This document shows positions 1 through 8,350 of a DNA stretch of 25,657 nt, piece after piece. Each line of letters starts with the position of its first letter. The first letter of the stretch is position 1. The position numbers were made by a program, and so were the translations under genes. This stretch comes from Nitrospinaceae bacterium (lineage in GTDB: Bacteria; Nitrospinota; Nitrospinia; Nitrospinales; VA-1). The stretch is from positions 1-25,657 of the forward strand of contig JAJDBI010000210.1 in assembly GCA_029261435.1 (NCBI GenBank), read 5' to 3'. Under the pieces are notes generated by a model. It was not told where the DNA came from. It was given only the letters and a program-made list of their open reading frames with translations, and searched no databases.

Positions 1-480
1 TTCACCCGTTCCCTTCTGAGTTAAATTTAAACCTTGGGACAGAGACTGCAGTAAGGCTTCCATATCTGTGTCACCGTTCAAACCGAGTAGTTCCATCAAA
101 GCTTCAAACTCAGCTTGGTTGACATCCAGCTCTTGTAATTGAGCGGCCAAAACTCCCGTATCTTCTACGAGTGATTCTTTAGTTACGGTTTCGGGTGTCG
201 ATTGAGGCTTGTCATCGGTAGGGACAGAAGCCTCCTGGTAATCTGTATCATCGTGTGACTCTTTCTTGGTTTTATGGGATTGAGTTTTCTCAGCCTGAGC
301 ATTATTCTGGTTTTCTGTAGAGTGTTCTTTGGACGGTTTTTGAGCCGTGTCGGTTTTATGCACGGCAGTGTCCATAAAGTCTTTAAAGTCTGATCCGTCA
401 TCACCCATCTTATCCTGGGTAGGTGCAGTAGGTTCTACCGGGGCTTTGGCGGCGAATATAGCTAGTGTGTTAGCGGGCAT
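1..480 (-). CDS. Partial acidic low-complexity protein, possibly FliK-like (N-terminal 160 residues)
   Basis: An open frame runs from an ATG at 480 down to base 1 without a stop, so the C-terminus lies outside the window. The 160 visible residues are hydrophilic and rich in Lys, Thr, Asp, Gln and Ser. A short DFKDFMDTA-like stretch sits near residue 33, and helical leucine-rich segments (for example LMELLGL) lie near residues 132-150. This pattern resembles the variable N-terminal half of flagellar hook-length control proteins (FliK), which set hook length and switch export specificity. The conserved FliK C-terminal domain is not visible, so the name is an inference. The frame stays open upstream to an ATG at 522 and a GTG further up. 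The ATG at 480 is preferred because a sigma-54 promoter at 529-544 would start transcription near 518, and GGAA precedes the ATG by about 7 bases. Confidence 0.5.
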   Translation of the reverse strand, partial: MPANTLAIFAAKAPVEPTAPTQDKMGDDGSDFKDFMDTAVHKTDTAQKPSKEHSTENQNNAQAEKTQSHKTKKESHDDTDYQEASVPTDDKPQSTPETVTKESLVEDTGVLAAQLQELDVNQAEFEALMELLGLNGDTDMEALLQSLSQGLNLTQKGTGE

Positions 481-528
481 TATAAAGTTCCATTCAAGTT
501 GTAATAAAGTTCCTGCACCCATCTCTTG

Positions 529-544
529 AGCAAAACCGATGCCA
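529..544 (-). promoter_or_regulatory. Sigma-54 (RpoN) promoter for the FliK-like gene
   Basis: On the minus strand the element reads TGGCATCGGTTTTGCT, close to the consensus TGGCAC-N5-TTGCW. The invariant GG and GC are separated by exactly 10 bases. Transcription would begin about 12 bases past the GC, near 518, giving a leader of roughly 38 bases before the ATG at 480. Sigma-54 control is common for flagellar and pilus genes, which fits both the FliK suggestion and the pilus locus next door. An NtrC-type activator would be required; its site is not identified. Confidence 0.65.
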
Positions 545-843
545 AACACCCCCTTGGGTCTTCAATACGTTTATATATATGGGTTTACGCACTTGCAGGT
601 GAATGGGTTTCATACCTCACAACTGGGTAAAAACTGCCCTTGGGAGAAAAAAAATCCTATCTTTCCACTAATAGTTCCCAATATTCCTATGAGCGAGTCT
701 GTCGGCTGTGTTTCGCCCAAGTGACAATTTTGTTAAGATTTACAGAGGACAGGCAGATGCACTTTTAATATGGTTATTTTGGGTGTAACATATGATTTTA
801 CAATTCATTAAAAGATCAAAACGGACCAAGGACAAACATATTT
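545..843. other. Divergent intergenic region upstream of the pilus locus
   Basis: About 300 bases without a credible gene separate the minus-strand FliK-like gene from pilB. Apart from the sigma-54 element at its left border I see no clear sigma-70 or sigma-54 promoter facing pilB, and no strong hairpin. A short near-repeat, CCCTTGGG, occurs around 550 and again around 638. The small open frames here lack ribosome-binding sites and protein-like composition. Confidence 0.5.
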
Positions 844-2568
844 ATGGCTATTCGTCAAAAACTTAAATTAGGCGATGTTTTGGTGCAAGCCGGAGCAATA
901 ACAGAAGCACAGCTGATGCAGTCTTTGGATGAACAGAAGCAAAACAATGTTCCTTTAGGAAAAGCTCTGGTGTTGATGGGATTTATCACAGAAGAAAAGC
1001 TTCTGAACAGTCTGGCAGATCAGTTAAAAATCCCTTATGTAGATATACAGGGAATAAAATTCTCCCAGGAAGCGATTCGCAAGGTTCCAGAGTCAATTGC
1101 CCGAAAGCACCGAATCATTCCTTTAGGCATTGAAAATGGTTCACTGAAACTGGCAATGGCGGACCCGCTAAATATTTTTGCCGTTGATGAGGTGACGATT
1201 CAATCGGGCATGGATGTGGTGACTGTGCTGGCGGCAGAAGCGGATATCGAAAGGGCTATTCAGGAAGAATACGGTGTTGCGGCTTCTATCAAGGCGGCGG
1301 TTAATAGTCTGGGAGCTCAGGATAAGAAAAAGGAAGAAGCCCAGCAAATTGTATCAGGCGGGGGAACGACAGCGAAGAAACTGGAAACGGATACACCGGT
1401 AGCAAAACTGGTGCAAATGATCCTACAGCAGGCTCTTGATGATGGGGCCAGTGATATTCATATAGAGCCGACCGAGGACGGATTGAATATTCGCTACCGG
1501 ATTGATGGGGTTTTGTTTGGTGCGTCACAACCGCCCAAATCGGTTGAGTCAGCCCTGATTTCTCGAATCAAGGTATTGTCGAACATGGATATCGCCGAAA
1601 CCCGTGCTCCGCAGGATGGTGGTTTTTCGGCTCAGTTGGGTTCGAAAGAAATTGAACTTCGTGTTTCCACCTGCCCCACCATTTATGGTGAGAACATGGT
1701 GCTTCGTATTCTTGATAAAAGCAAATTGATGGTTGACCTGGAGGCCTCAGGGCTGATGGGCGCCAGTTTGGCTAAATATAATGAGCTGCTTGAAAAGCCT
1801 TACGGGGTTATTCTGGTTACCGGGCCTACAGGTAGCGGTAAAACAACGACTCTTTATGGTTCACTGTCAAAAGTAAATTCGCCATCCAGAAATATCAAAA
1901 CTATTGAAGACCCTGTGGAATACCGGCTGGAAGGCATTCGTCAGACGCAGGTCAATCCCAAGGCGAATATTACTTTTGTGACCGGACTGCGTTCTTTAAT
2001 GCGTCAGGACCCCGATATTATAATGGTGGGTGAAATCCGTGATACAGAGACGGCGGAAATTGCTATTCAGGCGGCGTTGACCGGTCACCTTGTTTTGAGC
2101 ACCCTGCATACGAATGATACACCCGGTGCCATATCCCGACTGTCAGATTTAAAAATCGAACCATTTTTACTGGCTTCTTCTATTGTGGGTGTTTTGGCCC
2201 AAAGGTTGATCCGAAAAATCTGCAAGCATTGCAAGGTTCAACATGAAGCCAGCGAAAAAGAACTGGCTGTTCTTTTCCCTAATGGAAACCCACCCCCCTC
2301 TGTTACGCTGTATCATGGAGAAGGATGCAAAGCCTGCAAGAAGAGTGGGTACGCAGGACGAATGGGAATATTTGAAGTGCTGGTCATCACCGACGACCTG
2401 CGTGAACTCATTCTTCAAAAGGTGGCTCCGATGAGCCTTCGCGATAAAGCCCGTGAAACCCAGGATATGAAATCACTCCGAGAAGATGGTATTTCCAAAG
2501 TCTTGGGTGGGTATACCACTGTTGATGAATTAAACCGAGTGACCTTTGCCGATATTATTTCCAACTGA
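844..2568 (+). CDS. pilB: Type IV pilus assembly ATPase PilB (GspE/PulE family)
   Basis: This cytoplasmic hexameric ATPase powers pilin polymerisation at the inner membrane with PilC. Residues 7-60 form an N-terminal MshEN-type domain: two copies of an LG-x2-LV-x2-G-x-IT-x4-L-x3-L-x2-Q pattern at about 9-31 and 38-60. In some relatives this domain binds cyclic di-GMP. The catalytic half has Walker A GPTGSGKTTT at 327-336, an Asp box, the Walker B region DPDIIMVGEIRD, and the His box with STLHTND. A zinc site is formed by C460-x2-C463 and C495-x2-C498. The 574-residue length is normal for PilB. The extension ATPase is preferred over the retraction ATPase PilT because PilT lacks the long N-terminus and the tetracysteine site. 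An AAGGA lies about 11 bases before the ATG. The gene heads a pilB-kinase-regulator-pilC series on the same strand. Confidence 0.93.
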   Translation: MAIRQKLKLGDVLVQAGAITEAQLMQSLDEQKQNNVPLGKALVLMGFITEEKLLNSLADQLKIPYVDIQGIKFSQEAIRKVPESIARKHRIIPLGIENGSLKLAMADPLNIFAVDEVTIQSGMDVVTVLAAEADIERAIQEEYGVAASIKAAVNSLGAQDKKKEEAQQIVSGGGTTAKKLETDTPVAKLVQMILQQALDDGASDIHIEPTEDGLNIRYRIDGVLFGASQPPKSVESALISRIKVLSNMDIAETRAPQDGGFSAQLGSKEIELRVSTCPTIYGENMVLRILDKSKLMVDLEASGLMGASLAKYNELLEKPYGVILVTGPTGSGKTTTLYGSLSKVNSPSRNIKTIEDPVEYRLEGIRQTQVNPKANITFVTGLRSLMRQDPDIIMVGEIRDTETAEIAIQAALTGHLVLSTLHTNDTPGAISRLSDLKIEPFLLASSIVGVLAQRLIRKICKHCKVQHEASEKELAVLFPNGNPPPSVTLYHGEGCKACKKSGYAGRMGIFEVLVITDDLRELILQKVAPMSLRDKARETQDMKSLREDGISKVLGGYTTVDELNRVTFADIISN

Positions 2569-2635
2569 ACCGCTTAGTATTAATATTGCAGGCAGGTGAA
2601 TGGTTGTTCACGAAAGGATGAGTTAGTTCATTACT

Positions 2636-4174
2636 ATGGCTTTAAATGAGAATTCGGAAAATCACTGGTTTTATTTTCTCTTCAAAAAAAGACTGCCCAT
2701 CAGTCTTTATATAATTATTCCTTTTGTTGTTGCTCTCATTGCTTTTTCCTCTGGCTTCATAGCACTGGTTCTTTTTGACTATTTTTTAGTTAATAACCAT
2801 ATCCTCGCCTTATCGCCCGCCCTAAAACCCGAAGTTCGCGAATTATTACGTTGGACCAAACTGGAAATCATGGGCTTTACTTCTCTCGGGGCTGTGGCGG
2901 GTGTGGGTATTGTTTATGCTATTTTAAATCCTTTGAGAAAAATTATGACAGGGGCTCGGCAAATTGCCGAGGGAGATTTTAGTGGCCGGTTGGATATTAA
3001 AGGACTGGACGAACTGGGAATATTGGGGAAAGATTTTAATCGTATGATGTCCTCCTTGAACGAATACTTTGTAGACAGTATGGCGGGAGGATGGGTTCTT
3101 CTGGACCCTCATGGAAAAATTGTTTCTGTTAACCGGGGCGCTTTAAATATTTTTAAGTGTGAGTCGGAAGATTTGGTCGGCGAACCTCACAGCAAGTTGT
3201 TAAAATTTTTGAGCATTGATCCGTTATTGGAAAACTGGATTGAAGAATCCATACAAAATCAACTTGAGCGTTCTTTAAAGGAATTGGAGGCGGTGAACAG
3301 GGAAGGCAGAAATTTAAAACTGACTTTTTCAACATCCCAACTCAAAGACAAGGATGACACTTTTGCGGGGATGGCCATGACCCTGAAAGATCTGACACGT
3401 GCCAATGAGATTACGGAAAAAATGCAAAGAGCGGACAAGCTTGCGGCACTAGGTGGTATGGCTGCTGGCCTCGCCCATGAAATAAGAAATCCTTTGGGTT
3501 CAATTAAAGGTCTGACTCAATTGTTGGGAGAAGAACTTAAAGAGGGAGACAAGGCCCGAACCTATACAGAAACTATGATCCGCGAAATTGATCGGCTAAA
3601 TGGTGTGGTCACCAACCTTTTGAATTTTTCACATCCCTCCAAAAAGGAATTTCACTTTTGTGACATGAACAAGCTTTTGGAGAGGGCTCTGGGGCTGGTG
3701 CAGATGAATATTGATGATAAAAAAATCAGGGTCACGCAGGTTATGGATCCCAATCTCCCCGCTCTTTGGGGGGATGAGGAAAAACTGGTGCAGGCATTTT
3801 TAAATATTTTTCTAAATGCGGTTCAGGCTGTTAACGAGGCAGGAGAAATAGTATTGACCACCAGGTTCAATCCCAGTCGTCATGTCAACAAAGAGGGCTA
3901 TGTCGAGGGAGAGATATTTGTGCAAATTAAAAACAGTGGTGACCCTATTCCATTGGAAATCATCCCGAGCTTGTTCGATCCATTTTTCACCACAAAAAAA
4001 GATGGGACGGGTTTAGGGTTACCGATCACCCATCAGATCGTGACTCTCCACGGCGGCACTTTAACTCCTCTTTGTGCCAATGGATTTACAGAGTTTAATA
4101 TTGAATTGCCGATTGCAGAACACTCTAAAAAAGAGTTGGACCCGGTGGAACAGAAAGACGTTTATGACTCTTAA
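2636..4174 (+). CDS. pilS: HAMP-PAS sensor histidine kinase, PilS/NtrB-like
   Basis: This membrane sensor kinase probably phosphorylates the sigma-54 activator encoded directly downstream. Domains in order are two transmembrane helices (about 20-46 and 75-97) enclosing a short ~28-residue periplasmic loop, HAMP (about 98-150), a PAS domain (about 150-260), the HisKA dimerisation helix with AHEIRNPL (phospho-acceptor His281), and the ATPase domain with an N box (NIFLNAVQAV, about 390-399). The glycine-rich lid is DPFFTTKKDGTGLGL. The 512 residues appear complete. Classical Pseudomonas PilS has six membrane helices and no HAMP domain, so the name rests on position and partner rather than architecture. 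The start is weak: the nearest AAGGA is about 17 bases away, but no better in-frame start is seen. The stop overlaps the regulator start by 11 bases, implying translational coupling. Confidence 0.8.
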   Translation: MALNENSENHWFYFLFKKRLPISLYIIIPFVVALIAFSSGFIALVLFDYFLVNNHILALSPALKPEVRELLRWTKLEIMGFTSLGAVAGVGIVYAILNPLRKIMTGARQIAEGDFSGRLDIKGLDELGILGKDFNRMMSSLNEYFVDSMAGGWVLLDPHGKIVSVNRGALNIFKCESEDLVGEPHSKLLKFLSIDPLLENWIEESIQNQLERSLKELEAVNREGRNLKLTFSTSQLKDKDDTFAGMAMTLKDLTRANEITEKMQRADKLAALGGMAAGLAHEIRNPLGSIKGLTQLLGEELKEGDKARTYTETMIREIDRLNGVVTNLLNFSHPSKKEFHFCDMNKLLERALGLVQMNIDDKKIRVTQVMDPNLPALWGDEEKLVQAFLNIFLNAVQAVNEAGEIVLTTRFNPSRHVNKEGYVEGEIFVQIKNSGDPIPLEIIPSLFDPFFTTKKDGTGLGLPITHQIVTLHGGTLTPLCANGFTEFNIELPIAEHSKKELDPVEQKDVYDS

Positions 4175-5576
4175 GCAAATGGTGAACCCACCCGCGGAAA
4201 AATTAAAGGGAAAAATTCTTTTAGTGGAAGACGATGAGGGAATGCGTTTTTTTCTCTCAGAAGCTCTTGCCAAGGAAGGTTATTTTTTCCAGGCGGCGAA
4301 GAGCGGCGAAGAGGCTTTGAAACTGTTTTCGAAGAAAGCATTTGATTTGGTCATTCTTGACTATAACCTGCCTGGCATGAATGGAATTGAAACTTATTCA
4401 AAGATCAAAGAAAAAGCCCCGGATATGGTGGTGATCTTGATCACCGCTTTCGGAAGTAAAGACCTTGCTATTGAAGCAATGGAACAGGGGGTGTTCGATT
4501 ATTTTAACAAGCCTTTGGAAATAGGAGAACTGCGGGTTGTCATTCGTCGTGGTTTGGAACGGGCTTTCATGCAGAAAGAAGTCTATCAATTACGGTCACA
4601 GCTTGAAGAAGTTTCTGGTTTTGGCAGGATTCTGGGTGACAGCAAAGCCATTCACGATGTGATAGAGCGAGTACGCAAGGTTGCAGACAGTGACGTTTCG
4701 GTTCTCATTCGTGGAGAAAGCGGTTCTGGAAAGGAACTGGTGGCCCAGGCTTTGTCTGCTCACAGTAAACGAGATAAAGGGCCGTTCATAAAAGTAAATT
4801 GTGCAGCAATACCTCAGGAGCTTATGGAGGCGGAATTTTTTGGTTACGAAAAAGGAGCGTTTACGGGAGCCCACAAACAAAAGCTGGGAAAATTTGAACT
4901 GGCCAATGGGGGAACATTATTTCTCGATGAAATTGGAGATATGCCTCTGGTTACGCAAATGAAGATTCTGCGCGTGATTCAAGAAAGCGAGCTGGAACGT
5001 GTTGGTGGGGAAGTGTCCATCCCTGTTGAATTTCGGTTGATCACTGCAACACATCGAGACCTGGAAAAAGCGGTTGCTGAGGGTGAATTTCGTGAAGATC
5101 TATTTTATCGTCTAAATGTTGTTTCCATCACCTTGCCGCCTTTGAGAAATAGAAAAGAAGATATTCCAATTCTGATTAAACATTTTTTAGGACGTTACAA
5201 CGAAAAGTTCAAAAAGAACCTTAAAGGTTTTTCCTCTGAAGCAATGGAAACATTTTTGCAGTATCCGTGGCCCGGGAATGTGCGCGAACTGGAAAATATT
5301 GTTCAACGTTGTATCGTACTTTCTTATGATGAAATTATGGAGAATAAAGAACTTCTTGAAATATATCCCCTGCTTTCCGGGTCTCTTCGAGAAGTTCCTG
5401 GCACTGCCAGCTTGCAGGATAAACTGGAGAACCTGGTGTCGGACGTGGAAGAGAAATTGATTTTGGAAGCGCTGAATGCAGAAAACTGGAAACGCCAGGA
5501 AACAGCTGATCGTTTGAGTATCAGCCGAAAAAGCCTGCATAACAAAATGAAAAAATACGGACTGGGTTCAGATTAG
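4164..5576 (+). CDS. pilR: Sigma-54-dependent response regulator, PilR/NtrC family
   Basis: This cytoplasmic transcription activator opens sigma-54 promoters on phosphorylation. The receiver domain (about 17-130) has the acidic pair in VEDD, phospho-acceptor Asp66 in VILDYN, Thr94 and Lys116. The AAA+ domain (about 155-380) has Walker A GESGSGKE at 184-191, the sigma-54 contact loop GAFTGA at 231-236, Walker B LFLDEIGD at 252-259 and an arginine-finger region near 316. A Fis-type helix-turn-helix lies at about 445-466. A longer frame from 4074 exists, but it would overlap the kinase by 100 bases and add residues with no receiver homology. The ATG at 4164 gives the usual 470 residues, an AAAGA upstream and an 11-base overlap with the kinase. 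A sigma-54 promoter upstream of pilA (8351-8366) is a likely target. Confidence 0.88.
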   Translation: MTLKQMVNPPAEKLKGKILLVEDDEGMRFFLSEALAKEGYFFQAAKSGEEALKLFSKKAFDLVILDYNLPGMNGIETYSKIKEKAPDMVVILITAFGSKDLAIEAMEQGVFDYFNKPLEIGELRVVIRRGLERAFMQKEVYQLRSQLEEVSGFGRILGDSKAIHDVIERVRKVADSDVSVLIRGESGSGKELVAQALSAHSKRDKGPFIKVNCAAIPQELMEAEFFGYEKGAFTGAHKQKLGKFELANGGTLFLDEIGDMPLVTQMKILRVIQESELERVGGEVSIPVEFRLITATHRDLEKAVAEGEFREDLFYRLNVVSITLPPLRNRKEDIPILIKHFLGRYNEKFKKNLKGFSSEAMETFLQYPWPGNVRELENIVQRCIVLSYDEIMENKELLEIYPLLSGSLREVPGTASLQDKLENLVSDVEEKLILEALNAENWKRQETADRLSISRKSLHNKMKKYGLGSD

Positions 5577-5665
5577 AGCATAGATTTTATTTGGCGTGGG
5601 AAATTGATCTAAGATGTAATTATCTTTTTCCAAGCTACGATCATATAACTCGTGAATCATTAACA

Positions 5666-6889
5666 ATGCCTGTATTCGAATACAAAGCCAGAGATAAAAT
5701 GGGTGAGTTGGTATCGGGTAGTATGGACGCTCCGAATGCCGAAGCAGTGGGTAGTGAACTCGGTCGCATGGGGCATTTCCCTGTCACGATTAGTTTGGCA
5801 GAAGAGGGGGCAGAAGGAGAAGAGAGCGAGAAGCTAGACCCGTTAGAGCGGTTTCAAAAAGTCACGAACAAAGAGTTGGTGTTATTTACCCGGCAGATGT
5901 CTACCTTGTTCAATGCGGGTATTCCGGTGTTGGGTATTCTTGTAGCTCTTCAAGAACAGGTCAGTTCGCGAAAATTCAGAAAAGTTGTTAAGCAGTTGCA
6001 GGCTGATATTCAAGGGGGTCTTTCCTTATCAGAGGCAATGCAAAGACATCCTTCTGTTTTTGATGAATTGTATGTGAGCATGATTGCAGCAGGCGAGGCA
6101 GGTGGCGTGATGGACGACTTGCTGAAACGTCTTGCTAGCCTGATGGAAAGGGAAATGGAAAACGATGCCAAGGTCAAAGGGGCAATGCGCTATCCAAAAA
6201 TAGTTGTTTCGGCGATGGTCATTGCCGTGTCCATACTGATGTGGAAGGTGGTTCCGATTTTTGTGAATATGTTTGAGAAGGCTAAAATCGAATTGCCACT
6301 GGCAACGCAGATTCTCATTTCCACCAATAAGGCCTTTTTTGATTACTGGTATTTATTGCTGGGGGGAGTAGCCCTGTTCATGTTTATTTTTAAAAAATAC
6401 ACTGCCACCGAAATGGGGCGTTACCAATGGGATATGTTCATGATCAAGGTTCCCATTATGGGTCCCATTGTCTTGCGTTCTTCCATGGCAAAATTCGCGC
6501 GTGTATTTGGTACTTTGCAGGCAGGGGGTGTATCTATTCTTGAAATTCTCAATGTAACGGCGAGAGTTGTCGATAATGTGGTGATTTCGTCTATTATTCG
6601 TGGGCTCCGCGATAGTGTACAGGAAGGTACAGGTCTTGCAGCACCGTTAAAACAAAGCGGACTCATTCCTCCTCTCGTAACTCAGATGATTGCGGCAGGA
6701 GAAGAGTCAGGGGCGTTAGACGCAATGTTGGAAAAGGTTGCAGACTACTATGATGAAGAAGTGGATCATGCGGTCAAAAACCTGTCTTCCATGATTGAAC
6801 CCATCCTGCTTCTGTTTATGGCGGGTTTGGTGTTGTTTCTCGCGCTGGCCATTTTCATGCCTATGTGGGATATGTCGAAAATGGCCTAG
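5666..6889 (+). CDS. pilC: Type IV pilus inner-membrane platform protein PilC (GspF family)
   Basis: PilC is the polytopic inner-membrane platform that couples the PilB motor to the growing pilus. The 407-residue product starts MPVFEYKARD, a classic PilC/GspF opening. It contains two T2SSF repeats, each with the motif spacing LFTRQMSTLFNAGIP ... MIAAGEAGG and FARVFGTLQAGGVS ... MIAAGEESG. Three membrane helices are visible, with the last near the C-terminus (PILLLFMAGLVLFLALAIF). The frame can be extended to a TTG at 5591, but the extra 25 residues do not resemble the family, so the ATG at 5666 is chosen even though its ribosome-binding site is poor. It lies 89 bases after the regulator, probably in the same transcript. 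Confidence 0.92.
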   Translation: MPVFEYKARDKMGELVSGSMDAPNAEAVGSELGRMGHFPVTISLAEEGAEGEESEKLDPLERFQKVTNKELVLFTRQMSTLFNAGIPVLGILVALQEQVSSRKFRKVVKQLQADIQGGLSLSEAMQRHPSVFDELYVSMIAAGEAGGVMDDLLKRLASLMEREMENDAKVKGAMRYPKIVVSAMVIAVSILMWKVVPIFVNMFEKAKIELPLATQILISTNKAFFDYWYLLLGGVALFMFIFKKYTATEMGRYQWDMFMIKVPIMGPIVLRSSMAKFARVFGTLQAGGVSILEILNVTARVVDNVVISSIIRGLRDSVQEGTGLAAPLKQSGLIPPLVTQMIAAGEESGALDAMLEKVADYYDEEVDHAVKNLSSMIEPILLLFMAGLVLFLALAIFMPMWDMSKMA

Positions 6890-6934
6890 CGGTTGGCCCC
6901 GTTGCGATAAAACCTGAAAGCGGAGTCAAAGAAA

Positions 6935-7420
6935 ATGAAGACTTTTTTAAATCACCAGAACAAAGAAGATGGGTTCACTTTTATTGAGCTCATTATGGTG
7001 ATTACCTTGATTGGTGTGCTGACGTCTATTGCAGCTGAGAAACTCACAGATGTTGCTGAGCGAACAGAGTTAACGGCAGAAGCAGCAACCATCGAAGTAT
7101 TGCGATCCAGTCTGATTATTAACTTTGGCAATGATATGATAAACGGCATTGCTGCTAAATTTCCTGCGAATCCATTTGCAAGGCTTCATAAGGTTCCGGG
7201 AGGTTATGATCGTAACAGGAATAGTCCGCCTACGGGTACTGATGAGGAGGAGGACTTATGGGTTTTTGTGCCGGGAGGAGTCAGTGTTACCCCTGAACAA
7301 ACAGGAACAACGCTAGAGGGATTTAAATCAACCGGTTCAGTTTTTCATCAAAGAAAAGACGGAACTGTGGTTAAATGGGCTTATGATTCTAACATAGGAA
7401 TCATTGGAAAAAGACAATGA
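6935..7420 (+). CDS. Type IV pilin-like / pseudopilin protein
   Basis: A 161-residue prepilin with a type III signal: a short charged leader, Gly13 followed by FTFIEL (processing expected between G13 and F14, with the conserved Glu at +5) and a hydrophobic helix to about residue 35. The globular part contains an acidic stretch DEEED near 103-107 and ends with DGTVVKWAYDSN, a motif shared with PilA downstream (DGTKYTWAYETN). There is no Cys pair. GGAG lies about 10 bases before the ATG, and pilC ends 45 bases upstream. It may be a minor pilin, a second pilin subunit or a pseudopilin; the sequence alone does not decide. Processing needs a prepilin peptidase, which is not encoded in the window. 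Confidence 0.82.
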   Translation: MKTFLNHQNKEDGFTFIELIMVITLIGVLTSIAAEKLTDVAERTELTAEAATIEVLRSSLIINFGNDMINGIAAKFPANPFARLHKVPGGYDRNRNSPPTGTDEEEDLWVFVPGGVSVTPEQTGTTLEGFKSTGSVFHQRKDGTVVKWAYDSNIGIIGKRQ

Positions 7421-7554
7421 CCAAATTAAGTGCTATATAAAAACAAAGTCGGTCAGAGAAAAAATAGAGCGGGGGAACTGGCAGAAGAAGGAAAAGTTCA
7501 AGAAAGTCATGTAATCCCGGTCAAATTCAAACAGGTATCAGAGAGGAAGATGCC

Positions 7555-8169
7555 ATGAACATTGTATATGAAATACTAATAGATACTGGGCTTATCCTGG
7601 TTTTTATCCTGGTGTTGGGGGCATTTTGCTACAGCGCTTTGATCTTATTTAAACCAAAAGCAGCTCTTTCTCTGAATGGTAGATTTAATTCCTGGTTTTC
7701 CACCGAGCAGGTGGATGATACCCTGGATATGCATATTGATACCAACGAATTGATGCTCAAAAATCGTTGGTGGGTGGGAAGTCTGTTTTTGGCCGGAGCA
7801 TTGTTTACCTTGAAGTATCTGCTGATGGATTTTGATGCTAAAAATTTTATTTCTCTCGTTATCAGCCCTTCGGGCAGTGCCGCACAAGCCTTCAGCGAAA
7901 TAATAGTGATTTCCATCCAGTGGTTATTTGCTTTTACATCTATTGTTGGGGTCGCAGCTTGTAGTTTGTTTTTGGTCAACCCAGAGGCTTTTCAGCGTTT
8001 TAGTCATAAGATGGATACTGAATACTCGACCGAAGTGCTCAAAGAAAATGCCGATACGGTTTACACTGCCTTGGATGAGTGGGTCATGAAAAATCATATT
8101 CTGGTGGGCCTGTCATTATTTTTGGGCTCGACCTATTTGGTTGTGGTTTTGATAATGGCTTTTTCCTGA
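7555..8169 (+). CDS. Unknown four-helix membrane protein with internal duplication
   Basis: I do not recognise this 204-residue protein. It has four hydrophobic segments, at about 7-32, 73-92, 114-143 and 178-203. The two halves look like a duplication: each has a helix, then a P-x-A stretch, then F-x4-STE (positions about 50 and 157), a hydrophilic helix, then (M/L)KN followed by a second helix. Examples are STEQVDDTLD versus STEVLKENAD, and LKNRWWVGSLFL versus MKNHILVGLSLF. There are no catalytic motifs. A good Shine-Dalgarno (GAGAGGAAG) sits 6-10 bases before the ATG. It lies between two pilin genes on the same strand and its stop is followed closely by a hairpin. A role in the pilus system is inferred from location only. 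Confidence 0.75.
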   Translation: MNIVYEILIDTGLILVFILVLGAFCYSALILFKPKAALSLNGRFNSWFSTEQVDDTLDMHIDTNELMLKNRWWVGSLFLAGALFTLKYLLMDFDAKNFISLVISPSGSAAQAFSEIIVISIQWLFAFTSIVGVAACSLFLVNPEAFQRFSHKMDTEYSTEVLKENADTVYTALDEWVMKNHILVGLSLFLGSTYLVVVLIMAFS

Positions 8170-8190
8170 TATATCGAGAAATCGAAGTTA

Positions 8191-8218
8191 CAAAATGGGT
8201 AACCATTTACCCGTTTTG
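8191..8218. terminator. Strong hairpin, candidate terminator between the membrane protein gene and pilA
   Basis: A 12-bp stem (CAAAATGGGTAA paired with TTACCCGTTTTG, one T-G wobble) encloses a 4-base CCAT loop, 21 bases after the stop of the preceding gene. The 3' arm ends in GTTTTG rather than a clean T tract. It would separate the pilB-to-membrane-protein transcript from the independently promoted pilA. Confidence 0.55.
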
Positions 8219-8350
8219 ACCTTCCTCGATCAAACCAGATATTTGTGTCTTCGTGCATAAAAACCAGAGTGCCAGATTTTTCCTTGATTTTCCCCACCTT
8301 TTGAAGCCCAATCCAATAATTATTAGAAAATTTCTCCATTGCTTGTGATT

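Noticed and set aside
183..404. 73-residue minus-strand open frame
   Set aside because: It lies in a different frame inside the partial acidic gene at 1-480, has basic low-complexity composition and no ribosome-binding site.
4074..4163. Upstream extension of the response regulator
   Set aside because: It overlaps the kinase by 100 bases, lacks receiver-domain homology and has a worse start context than the ATG at 4164.
5591..5665. TTG-started extension of PilC
   Set aside because: The 25 extra residues do not match the family, and the ATG at 5666 gives the standard MPVFEYKARD opening.
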